From Chitinophagales bacterium (GTDB lineage Bacteria > Bacteroidota > Bacteroidia > Chitinophagales > Chitinophagaceae), in assembly GCA_030832085.1 (NCBI GenBank), contig JAURJU010000050.1:186001-250000 (forward strand): a DNA stretch of 64,000 bases, written 5' to 3'. Shown here in pieces: positions 9,179-19,308 of this stretch. The position numbers and the translations under genes were made by a program. The notes beneath the pieces are model-generated. The model was not told where the DNA came from and ran no database searches. It saw only the letters and a list, made by a program, of their open reading frames with translations. Every line of letters begins with the position of its first letter. Position 1 is the first letter of the stretch.

Positions 9179-9691
9179 ATGCCGGTCATTCTTCCAGTAA
9201 AAGGAATTTCCCCCTCATTTGGTGATGATGTATTTATTGCTCCCAACGCCACCATCGTCGGGGATGTGAGCATGGGTGACCATTGCAGCATTTGGTTCAA
9301 TGCTGTTATACGGGGCGATGTGAATGGCATAAAAATGGGCAACAAGGTAAACGTGCAAGACAATGCCGTCATCCACTGCACCTATGAAAAAAATGCCACG
9401 ACCATTGGCAACAACGTCAGCATTGGACATTCCGCCATTGTTCATGGATGCACGGTGCAAGACAATGTATTGATCGGCATGGGTGCGATTGTGATGGACA
9501 GGGCTGTGGTGGGAAGCAATTCCATCATTGCAGCAGGTGCGGTTGTACTGGAGGGAACCATCGTTCCCGAAGGATCCATTTTTGCAGGGGTTCCAGCAAA
9601 AAAAGTGAAAGACATTTCTCCGGAAAAAATCAGTGGCGAAATAGAAAGGATTGCCAACAACTACACCATGTACAGCAGCTGGTTCAAATAG
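9179..9691 (+). CDS. Gamma-class carbonic anhydrase / left-handed beta-helix protein
   Basis: A 170-residue protein made of hexapeptide repeats (for example IAPNATIVGD, IWFNAVIRGD, VLIGMGAIV), which fold as a left-handed beta helix and act as trimers. The three zinc-ligand histidines of the gamma-carbonic anhydrase family appear to be H66 (IHCT), H84 (IGHS) and H89 (IVHG), with the canonical five-residue spacing between the last two. It should therefore interconvert CO2 and bicarbonate, though many family members have unproven activity. The frame stays open upstream to 8732, but that part is antisense to the aminotransferase and lacks the fold, so the ATG at 9179 is used. Confidence 0.85.
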   Translation: MPVILPVKGISPSFGDDVFIAPNATIVGDVSMGDHCSIWFNAVIRGDVNGIKMGNKVNVQDNAVIHCTYEKNATTIGNNVSIGHSAIVHGCTVQDNVLIGMGAIVMDRAVVGSNSIIAAGAVVLEGTIVPEGSIFAGVPAKKVKDISPEKISGEIERIANNYTMYSSWFK

Positions 9692-9694
9692 CGG

Positions 9695-10621
9695 CTACCA
9701 TTGCTTTTCTTCTATGCTGTCCAAAATGGTAAGATAGCTGACATAGCGTTCTTCATGGATATCTCCCTTGACAACGGCTTTCTTGACCGCACAACCCGGC
9801 TCGTTGATGTGCATGCAGTCGTTGAATTGGCAATCGTTCATCACCGCACGCATTTCAGGAAAATAATGGGAGAGTTCCTGCTTAGGTATATCTGCTATTG
9901 CGAATTCCCGCATGCCGGGAGTATCAATCAGTCGTCCTCCCTTGGGTAAATCATACATTTCCGCAAATGTGGTGGTATGCATTCCCTTGCCACTCCATTC
10001 GCTTACCTCACTGGTGCGGATGTTTTCATTTTCTAGGATCTCATTGATCAGGCTTGATTTTCCAACTCCAGAATGTCCGCTGATCAGTGTCATCTTGCCT
10101 TGCAATGCATGCCTTAGCAGGTCAATGCCTGCCTTTGTCTTGACAGATGTCAGCAGCACCGTATAGCCAACTGCTTCGTACATGGCCTTTCTGTCTTCAA
10201 ACAACGCCATTTCCTTTTCGCCATAGATGTCCGCCTTGTTGAACAGTACAATTGCTGGGATATGAAAGGCTTCACAGGTAACCAGAAAACGGTCTATAAA
10301 ACCCACAGAGGTCCTTGGATCCTTGAGGGTTGCCACCAAAAGCGATTGATCCATGTTGGATGCGATGATATGGTGCAGCCGCTTGTTGGCAGGTGAGATC
10401 CGGTTGACATAATTTCTTCTTGGATAAAGTTCAGTGATCATGACCTTGTTTTCCAAGGCATCTTCCATTTCAAATGAAACGTCATCACCCACTGCAATGG
10501 GATTGGTTGAAGTGATGCCATCAATCTTAAACTTGCCTTTCAAACGGGCCTTGTAAAAGAAATTATCCTCTCCCTTGACGGAGTACCAACTGCCCGTAGA
10601 TTTGTAAATGGTTCCCTTCAT
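9695..10621 (-). CDS. rsgA: Small-ribosomal-subunit biogenesis GTPase RsgA
   Basis: A 308-residue circularly permuted GTPase that helps late maturation of the 30S subunit. It has an N-terminal OB fold (about 1-70). The GTPase motifs are in the permuted order that defines the family: G4 NKAD at 128-131, G1 GHSGVGKSS at 182-190 and G3 DTPG at 233-236. A C-terminal zinc knuckle follows, with C264, C269, H271 and C277. The start is MKGTIYKSTG at 10621; the longer frame to 10726 would run into the nadE stop. It follows nadE by 26 bp on the same strand and is probably co-transcribed with it. Confidence 0.95.
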   Translation of the reverse strand: MKGTIYKSTGSWYSVKGEDNFFYKARLKGKFKIDGITSTNPIAVGDDVSFEMEDALENKVMITELYPRRNYVNRISPANKRLHHIIASNMDQSLLVATLKDPRTSVGFIDRFLVTCEAFHIPAIVLFNKADIYGEKEMALFEDRKAMYEAVGYTVLLTSVKTKAGIDLLRHALQGKMTLISGHSGVGKSSLINEILENENIRTSEVSEWSGKGMHTTTFAEMYDLPKGGRLIDTPGMREFAIADIPKQELSHYFPEMRAVMNDCQFNDCMHINEPGCAVKKAVVKGDIHEERYVSYLTILDSIEEKQW

Positions 10622-10647
10622 GCTTGTTGCAAGGTAAACATAACCCG

Positions 10648-12360
10648 TTAACTGAGGTATTTTGCAACGATAGGAAATCTTCTTCCCACACCAAAGGCTT
10701 TGGTACTGACCCTGATGATCGGGCAAAATTGATTCCGTTTGTATTCGCTTGCATTGACCAGTTTCAATACCCGCTGAACCAGCTGTTCATCAAAACCACT
10801 TGCAATGATGTCCGCAGGATCCTTCCTTCGTTCAATATAGAGGTAGAGCATTCTGTCCAACAGATCATAATCGGGCAAGCTGTCACTGTCCTTCTGATTG
10901 GGTCTCAGCTCCGCGGAGGGCGCCTTGGTGATGATGTTCCCTGGAATCATTTCTCCACCCTTGTTGAGCAAATGCGCAAGGGCATAGACCTGTGTCTTGT
11001 AAAGGTCCCCGAGTACACTCAAACCACCAGCCATATCACCATAGAGGGTTCCATAGCCGGTCGCCAACTCACTTTTATTGGAAGTATTCAACAATACATG
11101 TCCAAATTTATTGGCAATGGCCATGAGGATGTTACCACGGCTCCTGCTTTGCATGTTCTCTTCTGCCAATCCGAATGCTGTTCCTGCAAACAAAGGATCC
11201 AGCGTACTGAGCAGTGCTTCATATACCGGCTGTATGGGAACAACATGATAGGGATTGCCCAGGTTTTTGCTGAGTGCAACAGCATCATCAACAGAATGGC
11301 TGCTGGAAAAACCGGAAGGCATCAGCACTGCCGTAACATTGTCTTTCCCCAGGGCTTCAACGGCAAGTGCCAAAACCACTGCAGAATCAATGCCCCCACT
11401 CGAACCCAGTATCGCTTTTGTAAAACCCATTTTGGTGAAATAATCTCGAATGCCCAATACCAGTGCAGATTTCACTTGTGACATGTTGTTCTCCTTGGTA
11501 AGGTATGCAACAATGGTATCGGGGTCTTCTGTTTTGGCTACGCGCATATCGGATGTCATGATATGCTGCTCCGCATGGTTTGGATTCGATACCCCACCGA
11601 CCAGATTTTCCATGTCCACCAACAGGTGGTCCTCTTCAAAATATTTCATCTCATGGGCAATAACAGCATTGTCTGCACATACCAGACTGCCTCCATCAAA
11701 TACCAACTCTGTTTGGGCTCCAACGGCATTGCAGTAAACCATCGGCAGGCCATATTTTTTCACATTCAAGCGCATCACTTCCTTCCTGTCCTCGTCATGG
11801 TCGTAGTCAAATGGAGATGCAGAAATGTTGATCATGATATCCGGAGATTGCTTCATCAATTCATCCATGGGGCAAATCCGGTACAGTGGATTGTCTCCAA
11901 GGTTCCAGATGTCCTCACAAATGGTAATGGCCAATCGTTTGCCCAGGAAATCAATACAGTTCCAACTGGATGCCGGTTCAAAATACCGGTATTCATCAAA
12001 TACATCATAATTGGGAAGAAGACTTTTGTTGGCCACTCCTTGTACAGCACCGTTATAAAGCAACAGGGCCGAATTCAGCAAATCCTTTCCTTCCTTTTGC
12101 GGGTTTCGTGTAGGACAACCAACAACAATACCGATACCATGGCTATGGGCGGCAATTTCATGGATGGTGTTCTCCGCCTGCTGAATGAAATCATCAAACT
12201 CCAAAAAATCTCGGGGTGGATATCCACAGACTGACAGCTCAGAGAAAACAACCAATTCAGCCCCTCGTTTCCTTCCTTCCTCCACCGCAAGAATCATCTT
12301 GTCCCGGTTCAGGTTAAAATTGCCGATATGATAATTTTGCTGGGCAATAAAGATCTTCAT
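10648..12360 (-). CDS. nadE: Glutamine-dependent NAD+ synthetase
   Basis: A 570-residue two-domain enzyme that amidates nicotinic acid adenine dinucleotide to NAD+, the last step of NAD synthesis. Residues 1-270 form a nitrilase-type glutaminase domain with the catalytic triad E41, K112 and C148 (TICEDIW). The synthetase domain follows from about 295, with the ATP-pyrophosphatase loop SGGIDS at 321-326. The ammonia released by the first domain is channelled to the second in this family. It starts 102 bp from the divergent gldB gene. I recall nadE next to gldB in other Bacteroidota, which supports both calls. An imperfect -7 box (CAATTTTG) lies 4 nt before the ATG. Confidence 0.95.
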   Translation of the reverse strand: MKIFIAQQNYHIGNFNLNRDKMILAVEEGRKRGAELVVFSELSVCGYPPRDFLEFDDFIQQAENTIHEIAAHSHGIGIVVGCPTRNPQKEGKDLLNSALLLYNGAVQGVANKSLLPNYDVFDEYRYFEPASSWNCIDFLGKRLAITICEDIWNLGDNPLYRICPMDELMKQSPDIMINISASPFDYDHDEDRKEVMRLNVKKYGLPMVYCNAVGAQTELVFDGGSLVCADNAVIAHEMKYFEEDHLLVDMENLVGGVSNPNHAEQHIMTSDMRVAKTEDPDTIVAYLTKENNMSQVKSALVLGIRDYFTKMGFTKAILGSSGGIDSAVVLALAVEALGKDNVTAVLMPSGFSSSHSVDDAVALSKNLGNPYHVVPIQPVYEALLSTLDPLFAGTAFGLAEENMQSRSRGNILMAIANKFGHVLLNTSNKSELATGYGTLYGDMAGGLSVLGDLYKTQVYALAHLLNKGGEMIPGNIITKAPSAELRPNQKDSDSLPDYDLLDRMLYLYIERRKDPADIIASGFDEQLVQRVLKLVNASEYKRNQFCPIIRVSTKAFGVGRRFPIVAKYLS

Positions 12361-12362
12361 GC

Positions 12363-12395
12363 AACAAAATTGAGGAATAAAAGGGAAATTTTGTT
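12363..12395. promoter_or_regulatory. Inverted repeat between nadE and gldB
   Basis: Perfect nine-base arms AACAAAATT (12363-12371) and AATTTTGTT (12387-12395) separated by 15 nt. Each arm overlaps a one-mismatch -7 box: CAATTTTG reading toward nadE (12365-12372) and AAATTTTG reading toward gldB (12386-12393). It may be a symmetric pair of divergent promoters or an operator. Confidence 0.35.
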
Positions 12396-12461
12396 AAAAA
12401 GAAAAAGGGGGCCAGCAGTCATTGGGAGAATGATTATTTTTATCCATCAAAATACGAGCAA

Positions 12462-13520
12462 ATGACACTGAGCAAGCCCACCCCAATGTTGATGGTCATT
12501 GTTTTTTTTACAGGATTCCTGTTGAGTAGCTGTGATGAAAAACCCATAAAACCGGATGTGAGCAACATCAAGGTTGATTTGAAAATGAAGCGATTTGAAA
12601 AGGACTTTTTTGCTTTAGATACCAACAACCTTGACAAGGGGTTTGAAAAACTAAGGCTCGATTACCATGATTTCCTGAACGACTTTACAGGAAAAATTCT
12701 TGGGTTGGAAGGAAAAGATACTTCACAATGGGAGCTTGCCATAAAGACATTTATCCGCGATTATAGGCCCATCTACGATTCAGCACAAAAAATTGACAAG
12801 GGGATACAAATGGCTGAAACTGAAACTGAAGAGGGTTTGCGCCATGTGAAATATTATTTCCCTGACTACAAATTGCCGGAGGAATTCATCAGTTTTATTG
12901 GCCCCATTGATGCATTTGCATACGGACAAACCGGTGGATCAGGTGATATCATCACAAGATTTGGGTTGTGTGCTGGCCTACAACTTCACCTCGGAAGCAA
13001 CTCAATGGTTTACAAGAGTGATGCCGGATTGCAATTGTATCCCGAATACATTTCAAGAAAATTCAATACCGAAAACATTGTGGTCAATTGCATGAAAAAC
13101 ATCATTGATGACATTTATCCACCACTCAACCCGGGTGGAACAATGGTTGATATTCTAGTTGACCATGGCAAAAGAATGTACCTGCTGGACATTTTCCTTC
13201 CCGATGTGGAAGAAGCAATAAAGCTCGGATATACAGAACAACAAATGAAAGCAGTCCAGGAAGCTGAAGGATTTGTCTGGAATTATTTCAGTGAAAACAA
13301 TTTGCTTTTTGAAACCGATCTCCTTAAGATCCGCTCCTTTGTTACAGATGGTCCTTCCACTGATGTGTTTGGTCTTGGGTCACCGGGTTTCATATCACTT
13401 TACACTGGTAGGCAAATGATCAGGGTTTACATGAAGAAGCATCCGACAACAAGCCTGAATGCATTGCTGTCGCTGGACGCCAAAAAGATCCTTTCAGACT
13501 CGGGCTACCGGCCTAAATAG
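12462..13520 (+). CDS. gldB: GldB-like gliding-motility lipoprotein
   Basis: A 352-residue protein with a lipoprotein signal peptide: hydrophobic residues 10-20 and the lipobox LLSSC, putting the acylated cysteine at C24. The body matches what I recall of GldB, an alpha-rich DUF2268-like protein (KMKRFEKDFFALDT, then GLGSPGFISLYTGRQMIRVYMKK). In Flavobacterium, GldB is needed for gliding, where it has been linked to assembly of the motility and type IX secretion machinery. In non-gliding Bacteroidota its role is unclear. No gldC follows here: the next gene is convergent and shares the last 8 bp with this one. Confidence 0.72.
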   Translation: MTLSKPTPMLMVIVFFTGFLLSSCDEKPIKPDVSNIKVDLKMKRFEKDFFALDTNNLDKGFEKLRLDYHDFLNDFTGKILGLEGKDTSQWELAIKTFIRDYRPIYDSAQKIDKGIQMAETETEEGLRHVKYYFPDYKLPEEFISFIGPIDAFAYGQTGGSGDIITRFGLCAGLQLHLGSNSMVYKSDAGLQLYPEYISRKFNTENIVVNCMKNIIDDIYPPLNPGGTMVDILVDHGKRMYLLDIFLPDVEEAIKLGYTEQQMKAVQEAEGFVWNYFSENNLLFETDLLKIRSFVTDGPSTDVFGLGSPGFISLYTGRQMIRVYMKKHPTTSLNALLSLDAKKILSDSGYRPK

Positions 13521-14592
13521 CAATGGGTCTCTGACCCATGCTGTGCATAAAGCGTACATGTGATGCGATGGCTGCCCTGGTGGTCGGAAAATAATTGTAA
13601 TAAATGTCAAACTGCTCACAGGTGTCCTTGACAATCTTGCTGATGGCAGGATAATGGATATGGCTTATTCTTGGGAAAAGATGGTGCTCAATCTGGTAGT
13701 TCAATCCGCCCACGAACCAGGTAATGATCCTGTTTGAAAACGCAAAGTTGGCAGTGGTTTTCACTTGATGGATGGCCCATTCGTTTTCAATTTTTACCGG
13801 ATCAACACCTGCTGCTTCAAACTCGGCATGTTCCACCACATGGGCAAGCTGAAAGACAACGGCAATGGTTACGCCCAATGTAAACTGGCTAATGACAAAA
13901 CCAATCAGCCAGGCCTGCCATCCAATCAGGAGGATTGGAACCACAATATAGAATGCTATAAAAAAGAGTTTGCCAAACCAGAATACAAGATGATCATTGG
14001 TATCCATTTTTTTCAAGGATGTGGTATGTATTTTTTTGGAAAAATACTTGGTATAGTCCATCAGGAACATGAACAGGGAAGTGAAGCCATACAAGGCAAA
14101 CATGTAAATGCTTTGGTATTTGTGCATGGGCTTCCAAGGTTGCGTAGAGCATTGCCGCATGAACGGCATGTTGTTGATGTCATCATCGACTCCATCAACA
14201 TTTGTATAGGTATGGTGAATGATATTGTGCTTGAGCTTCCACATGAATGCATTGCCACCCAGGAAATTGTGCGTGAGTCCGAAAATATCATTCACCCAAC
14301 TTTTCGTTGAAAAACTCCCGTGACAGGCATCGTGCATGACGTTGAAACCAATGGCCGCCATGTTGAGACCGAAAACCACCCAAAGCAGGGAGGAAAGGAC
14401 CCAGTGCATGCCGACTGTCATCAATACAACATACAACGAAATGGCTGCTGGCAGCAATATCATCGTTTTGCCATATAACTTCCAGTTTCCTGTTTTGCGA
14501 AACCCGTTTTTTTCAAAATATGCATCCACCTCAGCTTTCAGCGCATTGAAAAAAACCTTGTTCTTGTTGTTGAACGAAACTTTATATGCCAT
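13513..14592 (-). CDS. Membrane fatty-acid desaturase (acyl-lipid/acyl-CoA, front-end type)
   Basis: A 359-residue integral membrane di-iron enzyme that introduces a double bond into a fatty acyl chain. The three histidine boxes are complete: HDACH at 87-91, HNIIHH at 122-127 and QIEHH at 300-304. Glutamine in the last box is characteristic of the front-end (delta-5/delta-6-like) branch. No cytochrome b5 domain is fused. Four or more hydrophobic segments surround the boxes. The start is MAYKVSFNNK at 14592 rather than a more distal codon at 14652, since a perfect -7 box lies between them. The gene ends 8 bp inside the 3' end of convergent gldB. Confidence 0.9.
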   Translation of the reverse strand: MAYKVSFNNKNKVFFNALKAEVDAYFEKNGFRKTGNWKLYGKTMILLPAAISLYVVLMTVGMHWVLSSLLWVVFGLNMAAIGFNVMHDACHGSFSTKSWVNDIFGLTHNFLGGNAFMWKLKHNIIHHTYTNVDGVDDDINNMPFMRQCSTQPWKPMHKYQSIYMFALYGFTSLFMFLMDYTKYFSKKIHTTSLKKMDTNDHLVFWFGKLFFIAFYIVVPILLIGWQAWLIGFVISQFTLGVTIAVVFQLAHVVEHAEFEAAGVDPVKIENEWAIHQVKTTANFAFSNRIITWFVGGLNYQIEHHLFPRISHIHYPAISKIVKDTCEQFDIYYNYFPTTRAAIASHVRFMHSMGQRPIAI

Positions 14593-14625
14593 AAAAATCT
14601 TTTGCCTTAACGAATGAAGAATATG

Positions 14626-14633
14626 CAAATCTA
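14626..14633 (-). promoter_or_regulatory. Promoter -7 box TAGATTTG of the desaturase gene
   Basis: Exact TAnnTTTG match 33 nt before the ATG at 14592, with a -33 TTG 23 nt upstream (complement of 14657-14659). It rules out the longer start at 14652. Confidence 0.6.
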
Positions 14634-14655
14634 CAGCTTGATGGGATAGCACCCA

Positions 14656-15042
14656 TCAATTTCTTTTACTGGGGGCTTCCAGTTGAAAAACAGGAATCCT
14701 TACCTGGAACCGGTGTTTGGTATTGAGGTTTTCCATCAGATAGGTGCCGAACATCTGACCGATTTCCGACTTCAGGTTACACCCGGATATATACTGGTAT
14801 TGTTCATTGGGCTGAATAACCGGCTGCACACCTATTACACCCTCGCCCTCCACTTCTTTTTGCTCGGTGTTGCTGTCGTGTATGAACCAATGGCGGCGCA
14901 GGAGCTGTACAGGAAATGTATTGTTGTTTTCAATGGTAATCCTGTAGGCGAACATGAATTCATGTTGCACGGGATTGGAGTAATCCGGTTGATAGAATTG
15001 CTCCACACTGATGCGTATACCCTCTGTCACTTTCGAGTCCAT
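14656..15042 (-). CDS. apaG: ApaG-domain protein
   Basis: A 128-residue single-domain protein of the ApaG/DUF525 family, an immunoglobulin-like beta sandwich. Typical features are the segments YRITIENNN, LLRRHWFIHDSN and the glycine-rich stretch VEGEGVIGVQP, followed by YQYISGCNLKSEIGQMFGTY. ApaG proteins are linked to Co2+ and Mg2+ homeostasis in enterobacteria, but the biochemical function is not settled. The gene sits 63 bp upstream of the desaturase on the same strand, but each has its own perfect -7 box, so separate transcription is likely. Confidence 0.92.
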   Translation of the reverse strand: MDSKVTEGIRISVEQFYQPDYSNPVQHEFMFAYRITIENNNTFPVQLLRRHWFIHDSNTEQKEVEGEGVIGVQPVIQPNEQYQYISGCNLKSEIGQMFGTYLMENLNTKHRFQVRIPVFQLEAPSKRN

Positions 15043-15058
15043 CCTTTTGTGGTTTGTC

Positions 15059-15066
15059 CAAATATA
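15059..15066 (-). promoter_or_regulatory. Promoter -7 box TATATTTG of apaG
   Basis: Exact TAnnTTTG match 16 nt before the apaG ATG at 15042. No -33 TTG at 17-23 nt. The palindrome at 15081-15105 begins 14 nt further upstream. Confidence 0.5.
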
Positions 15067-15080
15067 AAAATTATCCTCAT

Positions 15081-15105
15081 CAAAAATTATGCATTATAAT
15101 TTTTG
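15081..15105. promoter_or_regulatory. Perfect palindrome between apaG and the DUF1080 gene
   Basis: CAAAAATTAT and ATAATTTTTG are exact reverse complements of ten bases separated by GCATT. It lies in the divergent promoter region, 38 nt upstream of the apaG ATG and 51 nt upstream of the DUF1080 ATG. It has the shape of an operator for a dimeric repressor. No T-tract terminator context is present on either strand beyond the arms themselves. Confidence 0.5.
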
Positions 15106-15156
15106 TAACTTGATGCTCAGATTTGTTAACCCAAACATAATAACAACAATTCCAAC

Positions 15157-15894
15157 ATGAAAAAGTTCTTCCCCCTTGTTTTTGGCATGGCCTTTTCGAT
15201 GTCAGCCTTCTCCCAAGCGCATACCGGCGATCCAAAACTGACTGAAATATGGGATCCGGTACCCCCTGTTGTCCAACCCGGCAAAACCGCCCAGGATGCT
15301 CCTTCTGATGCAATAGTATTGTTCAACGGCAAGGACTTTTCAGCCTGGAGTGGCAGCAAAGGTGCCGTGGAATGGACCTTGGAGGAAAATGCCATGACCG
15401 TAAAAAAAGGCAGTGGCGGCATCACCACAAAAAGGGGATTTGGCGATTGTCAGCTGCACATTGAATGGAGGACTCCCTCTGTGGTAAAGGGAGAAGGACA
15501 AGGACGTGGAAACAGCGGCATCTTCCTGATGGGCCGCTATGAATTACAAGTGCTTGACAATTACAACAACAAAACCTATTCAAACGGACAGGTGGGAAGC
15601 ATTTACAAACAACTGATTCCCTTGGCCAATGCAAGCAGACAGCCTGGCGAATGGCAGACCTATGATGTAATTTTTATCGCCCCCAAGTTTTCGGCGGATG
15701 GAAAACTGCAATCCCAAGCGAGAATTACTGTAATCCACAACGGTGTTCTGGTCCAAAACAATGCAGCAATCTGGGGAGGAACAGAATACATTGGCATTCC
15801 GGAATACAAGCCACATGCAGCAAAGGAACCGATAACACTGCAAGACCATGGAGACCTTGTAAGCTACAGGAACATCTGGATCAGGGAGCTTTAA
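15157..15894 (+). CDS. Secreted DUF1080 (3-keto-disaccharide hydrolase-like) protein
   Basis: A 245-residue protein with a signal peptide (residues 1-19, ending AFSQ). The DUF1080 fold occupies about 50-245. This concanavalin-like beta sandwich shows family features such as [45 protein letters not shown] and a C-terminal [20 protein letters not shown]. Some members hydrolyse 3-keto-glycosides; others are unassigned. It is probably periplasmic or outer-membrane associated and may act on carbohydrates taken up by the cell. No glycan-uptake genes are adjacent. Its last 4 bp overlap the convergent mfd stop. Confidence 0.85.
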   Translation: MKKFFPLVFGMAFSMSAFSQAHTGDPKLTEIWDPVPPVVQPGKTAQDAPSDAIVLFNGKDFSAWSGSKGAVEWTLEENAMTVKKGSGGITTKRGFGDCQLHIEWRTPSVVKGEGQGRGNSGIFLMGRYELQVLDNYNNKTYSNGQVGSIYKQLIPLANASRQPGEWQTYDVIFIAPKFSADGKLQSQARITVIHNGVLVQNNAAIWGGTEYIGIPEYKPHAAKEPITLQDHGDLVSYRNIWIREL

Positions 15895-18800
15895 TCCTGC
15901 TGACTTGCCTTTACTTCGTTGACAGTTGCAAGCATTTCTTCAAGAATCGTTTGCAACTGTTTCATTTCGTGGACTTGCTCAGTGACGAGCATGAAGTTTT
16001 TGCCCACTTGCTTGAGGTGACTCTTGTTTGTTTTAGTTTGCAGATGCAGCAGAATGGCATTGAAGGTCAGTGAGTGAAAATAAGGGGAATCAGGATTGTT
16101 GACAAAATAGCAACGAAAGGTTTTTTGCTTTAGGGTAATGCGCTCGAAACCAAGTTCCACAGCCTTTCGCCTGCACCTGACTGTGGTAAACAGGTCTTCA
16201 ACACAAGAAGGGATTGGACCAAAACGGTCTCTCATTTCGTCGTGAAATGCCTGCAGTTCCATTTCATCCCGACAATTGTCGAGCCGTGTATACAAGAGCA
16301 AGCGCTCTGCAATTTGGTCCACATACTCGTCTGGAATCAGTATCTCGAGATCAGTGTCGATGGTACAATCATGCACATAGTCGTCTTGCTTGCTGATCTC
16401 CTCCTTGAACACATCACTGAAAGAGGTGCGTTTCAATTCACGAATGGCCTCATCCAGGATTTTTTGGTACATTTCAAATCCAATTTCAATCATGAAACCA
16501 CTTTGCTCACCACCAAGCATATTTCCTGCTCCACGAATATCAAGGTCACGCATGGCAATCTGGAATCCGCTGCCCAATTCTGCATGCTGTTCGAGTGTTT
16601 GCAAACGCTTTCTTGCATCTGCAGGCAATACACTGATGGGAGGCGCCATCAAGTAGCAGAAAGCCTTCTTGTTGCTCCGTCCTACCCTTCCCCGCAGTTG
16701 ATGCAAATCACTGAGACCAAACTGGTGCGCATTGTTGATGATAATGGTATTCACATTCGGAATATCAACTCCGCTTTCAACAATGTTGGTACATACCAAT
16801 ACATCATATTTCTTGTGGATGAAGTCAAATATTCTTTCCTCCAGTTCATGTCCTTCCAATTGGCCATGCGCAAAACCAATGCTAAGATCAGGGCACAGAC
16901 TACGGATCAATTGTGCCATTTCCGGTAAACCACTCACACGGTTGTGGATGAAAAAAACCTGCCCACCCCTTTCAATTTCAAAGTAGATGGCGTCCCTGAT
17001 ATGGTCTTCATTGAAAACCATTATTTCTGTCTGGATTGGCTGTCTGTTGGGAGGAGGAGTATTGATGATGCTGAGGTCCCTTGCCCCCATGAGGCTGAAC
17101 TGCAATGTTCTTGGAATGGGCGTTGCCGTTAGTGTAAGGCAATCGACATTTGTCTTGAGTGTCTTGATTTTTTCCTTGTGGGCAACACCGAATTTTTGCT
17201 CCTCATCAATCACAAGGATGCCAAGATCCTTGAACTTGATGTCTTTCCCCAGCAGCGCATGTGTTCCCACAATGATGTCGACCTTTCCCTCTTCCACCCG
17301 CTGCAGGGTCTCTTTTTTTTCTTTAGCAGACTTGAACCGGTTGATAAAATCAACTGTCACAGGAAAATCCTTCAGCCTTTCGCTGAATGTCTTGAAATGC
17401 TGGTAGGCAAGGATGGTAGTAGGTACCAGAATAGCAGCCTGGCGTCCATCAACACAGGTTTTGAAAGCTGCCCTTACGGCAACTTCTGTCTTTCCGAATC
17501 CAACATCCCCGCAAACGAGGCGGTCCATGGGATGCGGGCTTTCCATGTCTTTTTTCACATCTTCTATGGCCTTGCCCTGGTCAGGCGTATCCTCATACAT
17601 GAATGAAGCTTCAAGCTCCGTTTGCATATAGTTGTCAGGCGCGTGAGCAAAGCCTTGCTGGGACTTCCTTTCTGCATACAATTTGATCAGGTCGAAAGCA
17701 ATTTCCTTGACCTTTCCCTTGGTTTTTTCCTTGAGCTTGACCCAGGCATCGCTGCCCAGTTTGTTCACTTTAGGGGGCGTCCCCTCCTTACCGGTATATT
17801 TTGATATTTTGTGCAGGGAACTGATGTTGACATAAAGAATGTCGTTGTCACGGTAAATGATCCTGACAGCCTCCTGGGTTTGTCCACCATTTTGCACTTT
17901 CTGCAACCCACTGAAGATGCCAACACCATGGTCGATGTGTACCACAAAATCTCCGGGTTGCAATTCTTTCAACGCCCTTAAAGTGATGGCCTTGCTTTTG
18001 TTGTAAGCCTGTTTGATTTTGTACTTGTGATAGCGTTGGAATATCTGGTGATCGGTATACGCGACCACGCCTCTTTCACGGTCAATAAACCCCTGGTGGA
18101 TGGCAATGGGAATGGGCACAAATTGAATTTCTGCCTTGAGGTCTGCAAAAATGGAATACAGCCTTTCCAGTTGCCGCGGATTTTCTGCAAAAATATAGAT
18201 CTGCTTTTTTACTGCCTCATGCGCCTTAAGGTCTCTGATGAGCAGCTCAAACTGACGGTTGAACGAGGGCTGTGGCAGAATATCAAATTCCAGTATCGCA
18301 TCCGGCGACGGGAGGGAACCTTTTGGGGCAAGCTCAACACAGGTCCTTTTTTTCAGGGATTGTTCCAGGCTTTCAAAAGGTGTGAAGCCATCGGGATCCG
18401 GTTCGGTATGTTTTTCATCAGACTCTTTTGCAATGGTTTGCTGATGGGATTGACCCAAGTACAACTTCAAATTGTCTTCATGGTCGCGGTAACGGTCCAT
18501 GAAAAGTTGCCAATTCGTTGTGTATACAATGGTGTTTTCAGGAACAAGTTTGAAAAGGTCAATCTTTTCTCCACCCTCATAAGCAGCATCTGCGTTGGGG
18601 ATGATGTTGACCTGGAGCAGCTTTCGTTCGCTGAGCTGCGTTTCAGGATCAAAAATCCTTATGGAATCCACATCCTGCCCGAAAAGTTCAACCCGGTATG
18701 GTTTTTCGTTTCCAAAAGAATATATATCAAAAATGCCACCCCGCATGGCAAACTGGCCAGGTTCATAAACAAAATCCGCGCGCTCAAAACCATACCCCAC

Positions 18801-19292
18801 AAGACGCTCCATGGTCAAATCCGTATCCAAGCGATCATTTACCTTGATGGAAATGATGTTTGAAGAAAGGGATGCTGCCGTAGAAACCTTTTCCATCAAG
18901 GCTTCAGGATAGGTGACCATGATCTTCCGGTTCCCTCCTCCAGCCAACCGCGTCAAAGCTTCTGTCCTGAGCATGACATGGCTGCTGCTCTGTATCCGAA
19001 AGTTTTTGTTTGTCTTAAAGGATGAGGGAAAATAAAAGAGATCAACAGGGTTGATCAACTGTTCCACATCGTTATGAAAATAAGCCGCTTCTTCAGCATC
19101 TTCCAAAACAATGATATGGTTGTACCCGCCCAACTCGGGTCGCTGGTATACAGCAGAAAAAAGGAGAGGGGCAAAAGAACCTGAGAGTTTTTGGCAGAGA
19201 ATTCTGGGGGAACCAGGCATGCGAATCTGCTCCGCCATTTGAACAATACGGGGGGATTGTACATATCCATCCAATAGAAACTGCAGATTCAT
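15891..19292 (-). CDS. mfd: Transcription-repair coupling factor
   Basis: A 1133-residue DNA translocase that removes RNA polymerase stalled at DNA lesions and recruits UvrA. The order of domains fits Mfd: an N-terminal UvrB-like module (about 1-330), a CarD-like RNA-polymerase-interaction domain ([20 protein letters not shown], about 445-510), a superfamily 2 helicase core with Walker A in [12 protein letters not shown] and Walker B variant DEEQ, the RecG-like motif [13 protein letters not shown], and a C-terminal TRCF domain. Length matches the family (about 1110-1170). An exact -7 box 16 nt upstream supports the ATG at 19292. The 3' end overlaps the convergent DUF1080 gene by 4 bp. Confidence 0.97.
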   Translation of the reverse strand: MNLQFLLDGYVQSPRIVQMAEQIRMPGSPRILCQKLSGSFAPLLFSAVYQRPELGGYNHIIVLEDAEEAAYFHNDVEQLINPVDLFYFPSSFKTNKNFRIQSSSHVMLRTEALTRLAGGGNRKIMVTYPEALMEKVSTAASLSSNIISIKVNDRLDTDLTMERLVGYGFERADFVYEPGQFAMRGGIFDIYSFGNEKPYRVELFGQDVDSIRIFDPETQLSERKLLQVNIIPNADAAYEGGEKIDLFKLVPENTIVYTTNWQLFMDRYRDHEDNLKLYLGQSHQQTIAKESDEKHTEPDPDGFTPFESLEQSLKKRTCVELAPKGSLPSPDAILEFDILPQPSFNRQFELLIRDLKAHEAVKKQIYIFAENPRQLERLYSIFADLKAEIQFVPIPIAIHQGFIDRERGVVAYTDHQIFQRYHKYKIKQAYNKSKAITLRALKELQPGDFVVHIDHGVGIFSGLQKVQNGGQTQEAVRIIYRDNDILYVNISSLHKISKYTGKEGTPPKVNKLGSDAWVKLKEKTKGKVKEIAFDLIKLYAERKSQQGFAHAPDNYMQTELEASFMYEDTPDQGKAIEDVKKDMESPHPMDRLVCGDVGFGKTEVAVRAAFKTCVDGRQAAILVPTTILAYQHFKTFSERLKDFPVTVDFINRFKSAKEKKETLQRVEEGKVDIIVGTHALLGKDIKFKDLGILVIDEEQKFGVAHKEKIKTLKTNVDCLTLTATPIPRTLQFSLMGARDLSIINTPPPNRQPIQTEIMVFNEDHIRDAIYFEIERGGQVFFIHNRVSGLPEMAQLIRSLCPDLSIGFAHGQLEGHELEERIFDFIHKKYDVLVCTNIVESGVDIPNVNTIIINNAHQFGLSDLHQLRGRVGRSNKKAFCYLMAPPISVLPADARKRLQTLEQHAELGSGFQIAMRDLDIRGAGNMLGGEQSGFMIEIGFEMYQKILDEAIRELKRTSFSDVFKEEISKQDDYVHDCTIDTDLEILIPDEYVDQIAERLLLYTRLDNCRDEMELQAFHDEMRDRFGPIPSCVEDLFTTVRCRRKAVELGFERITLKQKTFRCYFVNNPDSPYFHSLTFNAILLHLQTKTNKSHLKQVGKNFMLVTEQVHEMKQLQTILEEMLATVNEVKASQQD

Positions 19293-19308
19293 GCCTTCAC
19301 AAGAAAGA

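Noticed and set aside
16242-16928. 228-codon open frame antisense to mfd, and many similar long frames opposite mfd, carB, ileS and nadE
   Set aside because: No family resemblance; each lies entirely opposite a well-conserved essential gene.
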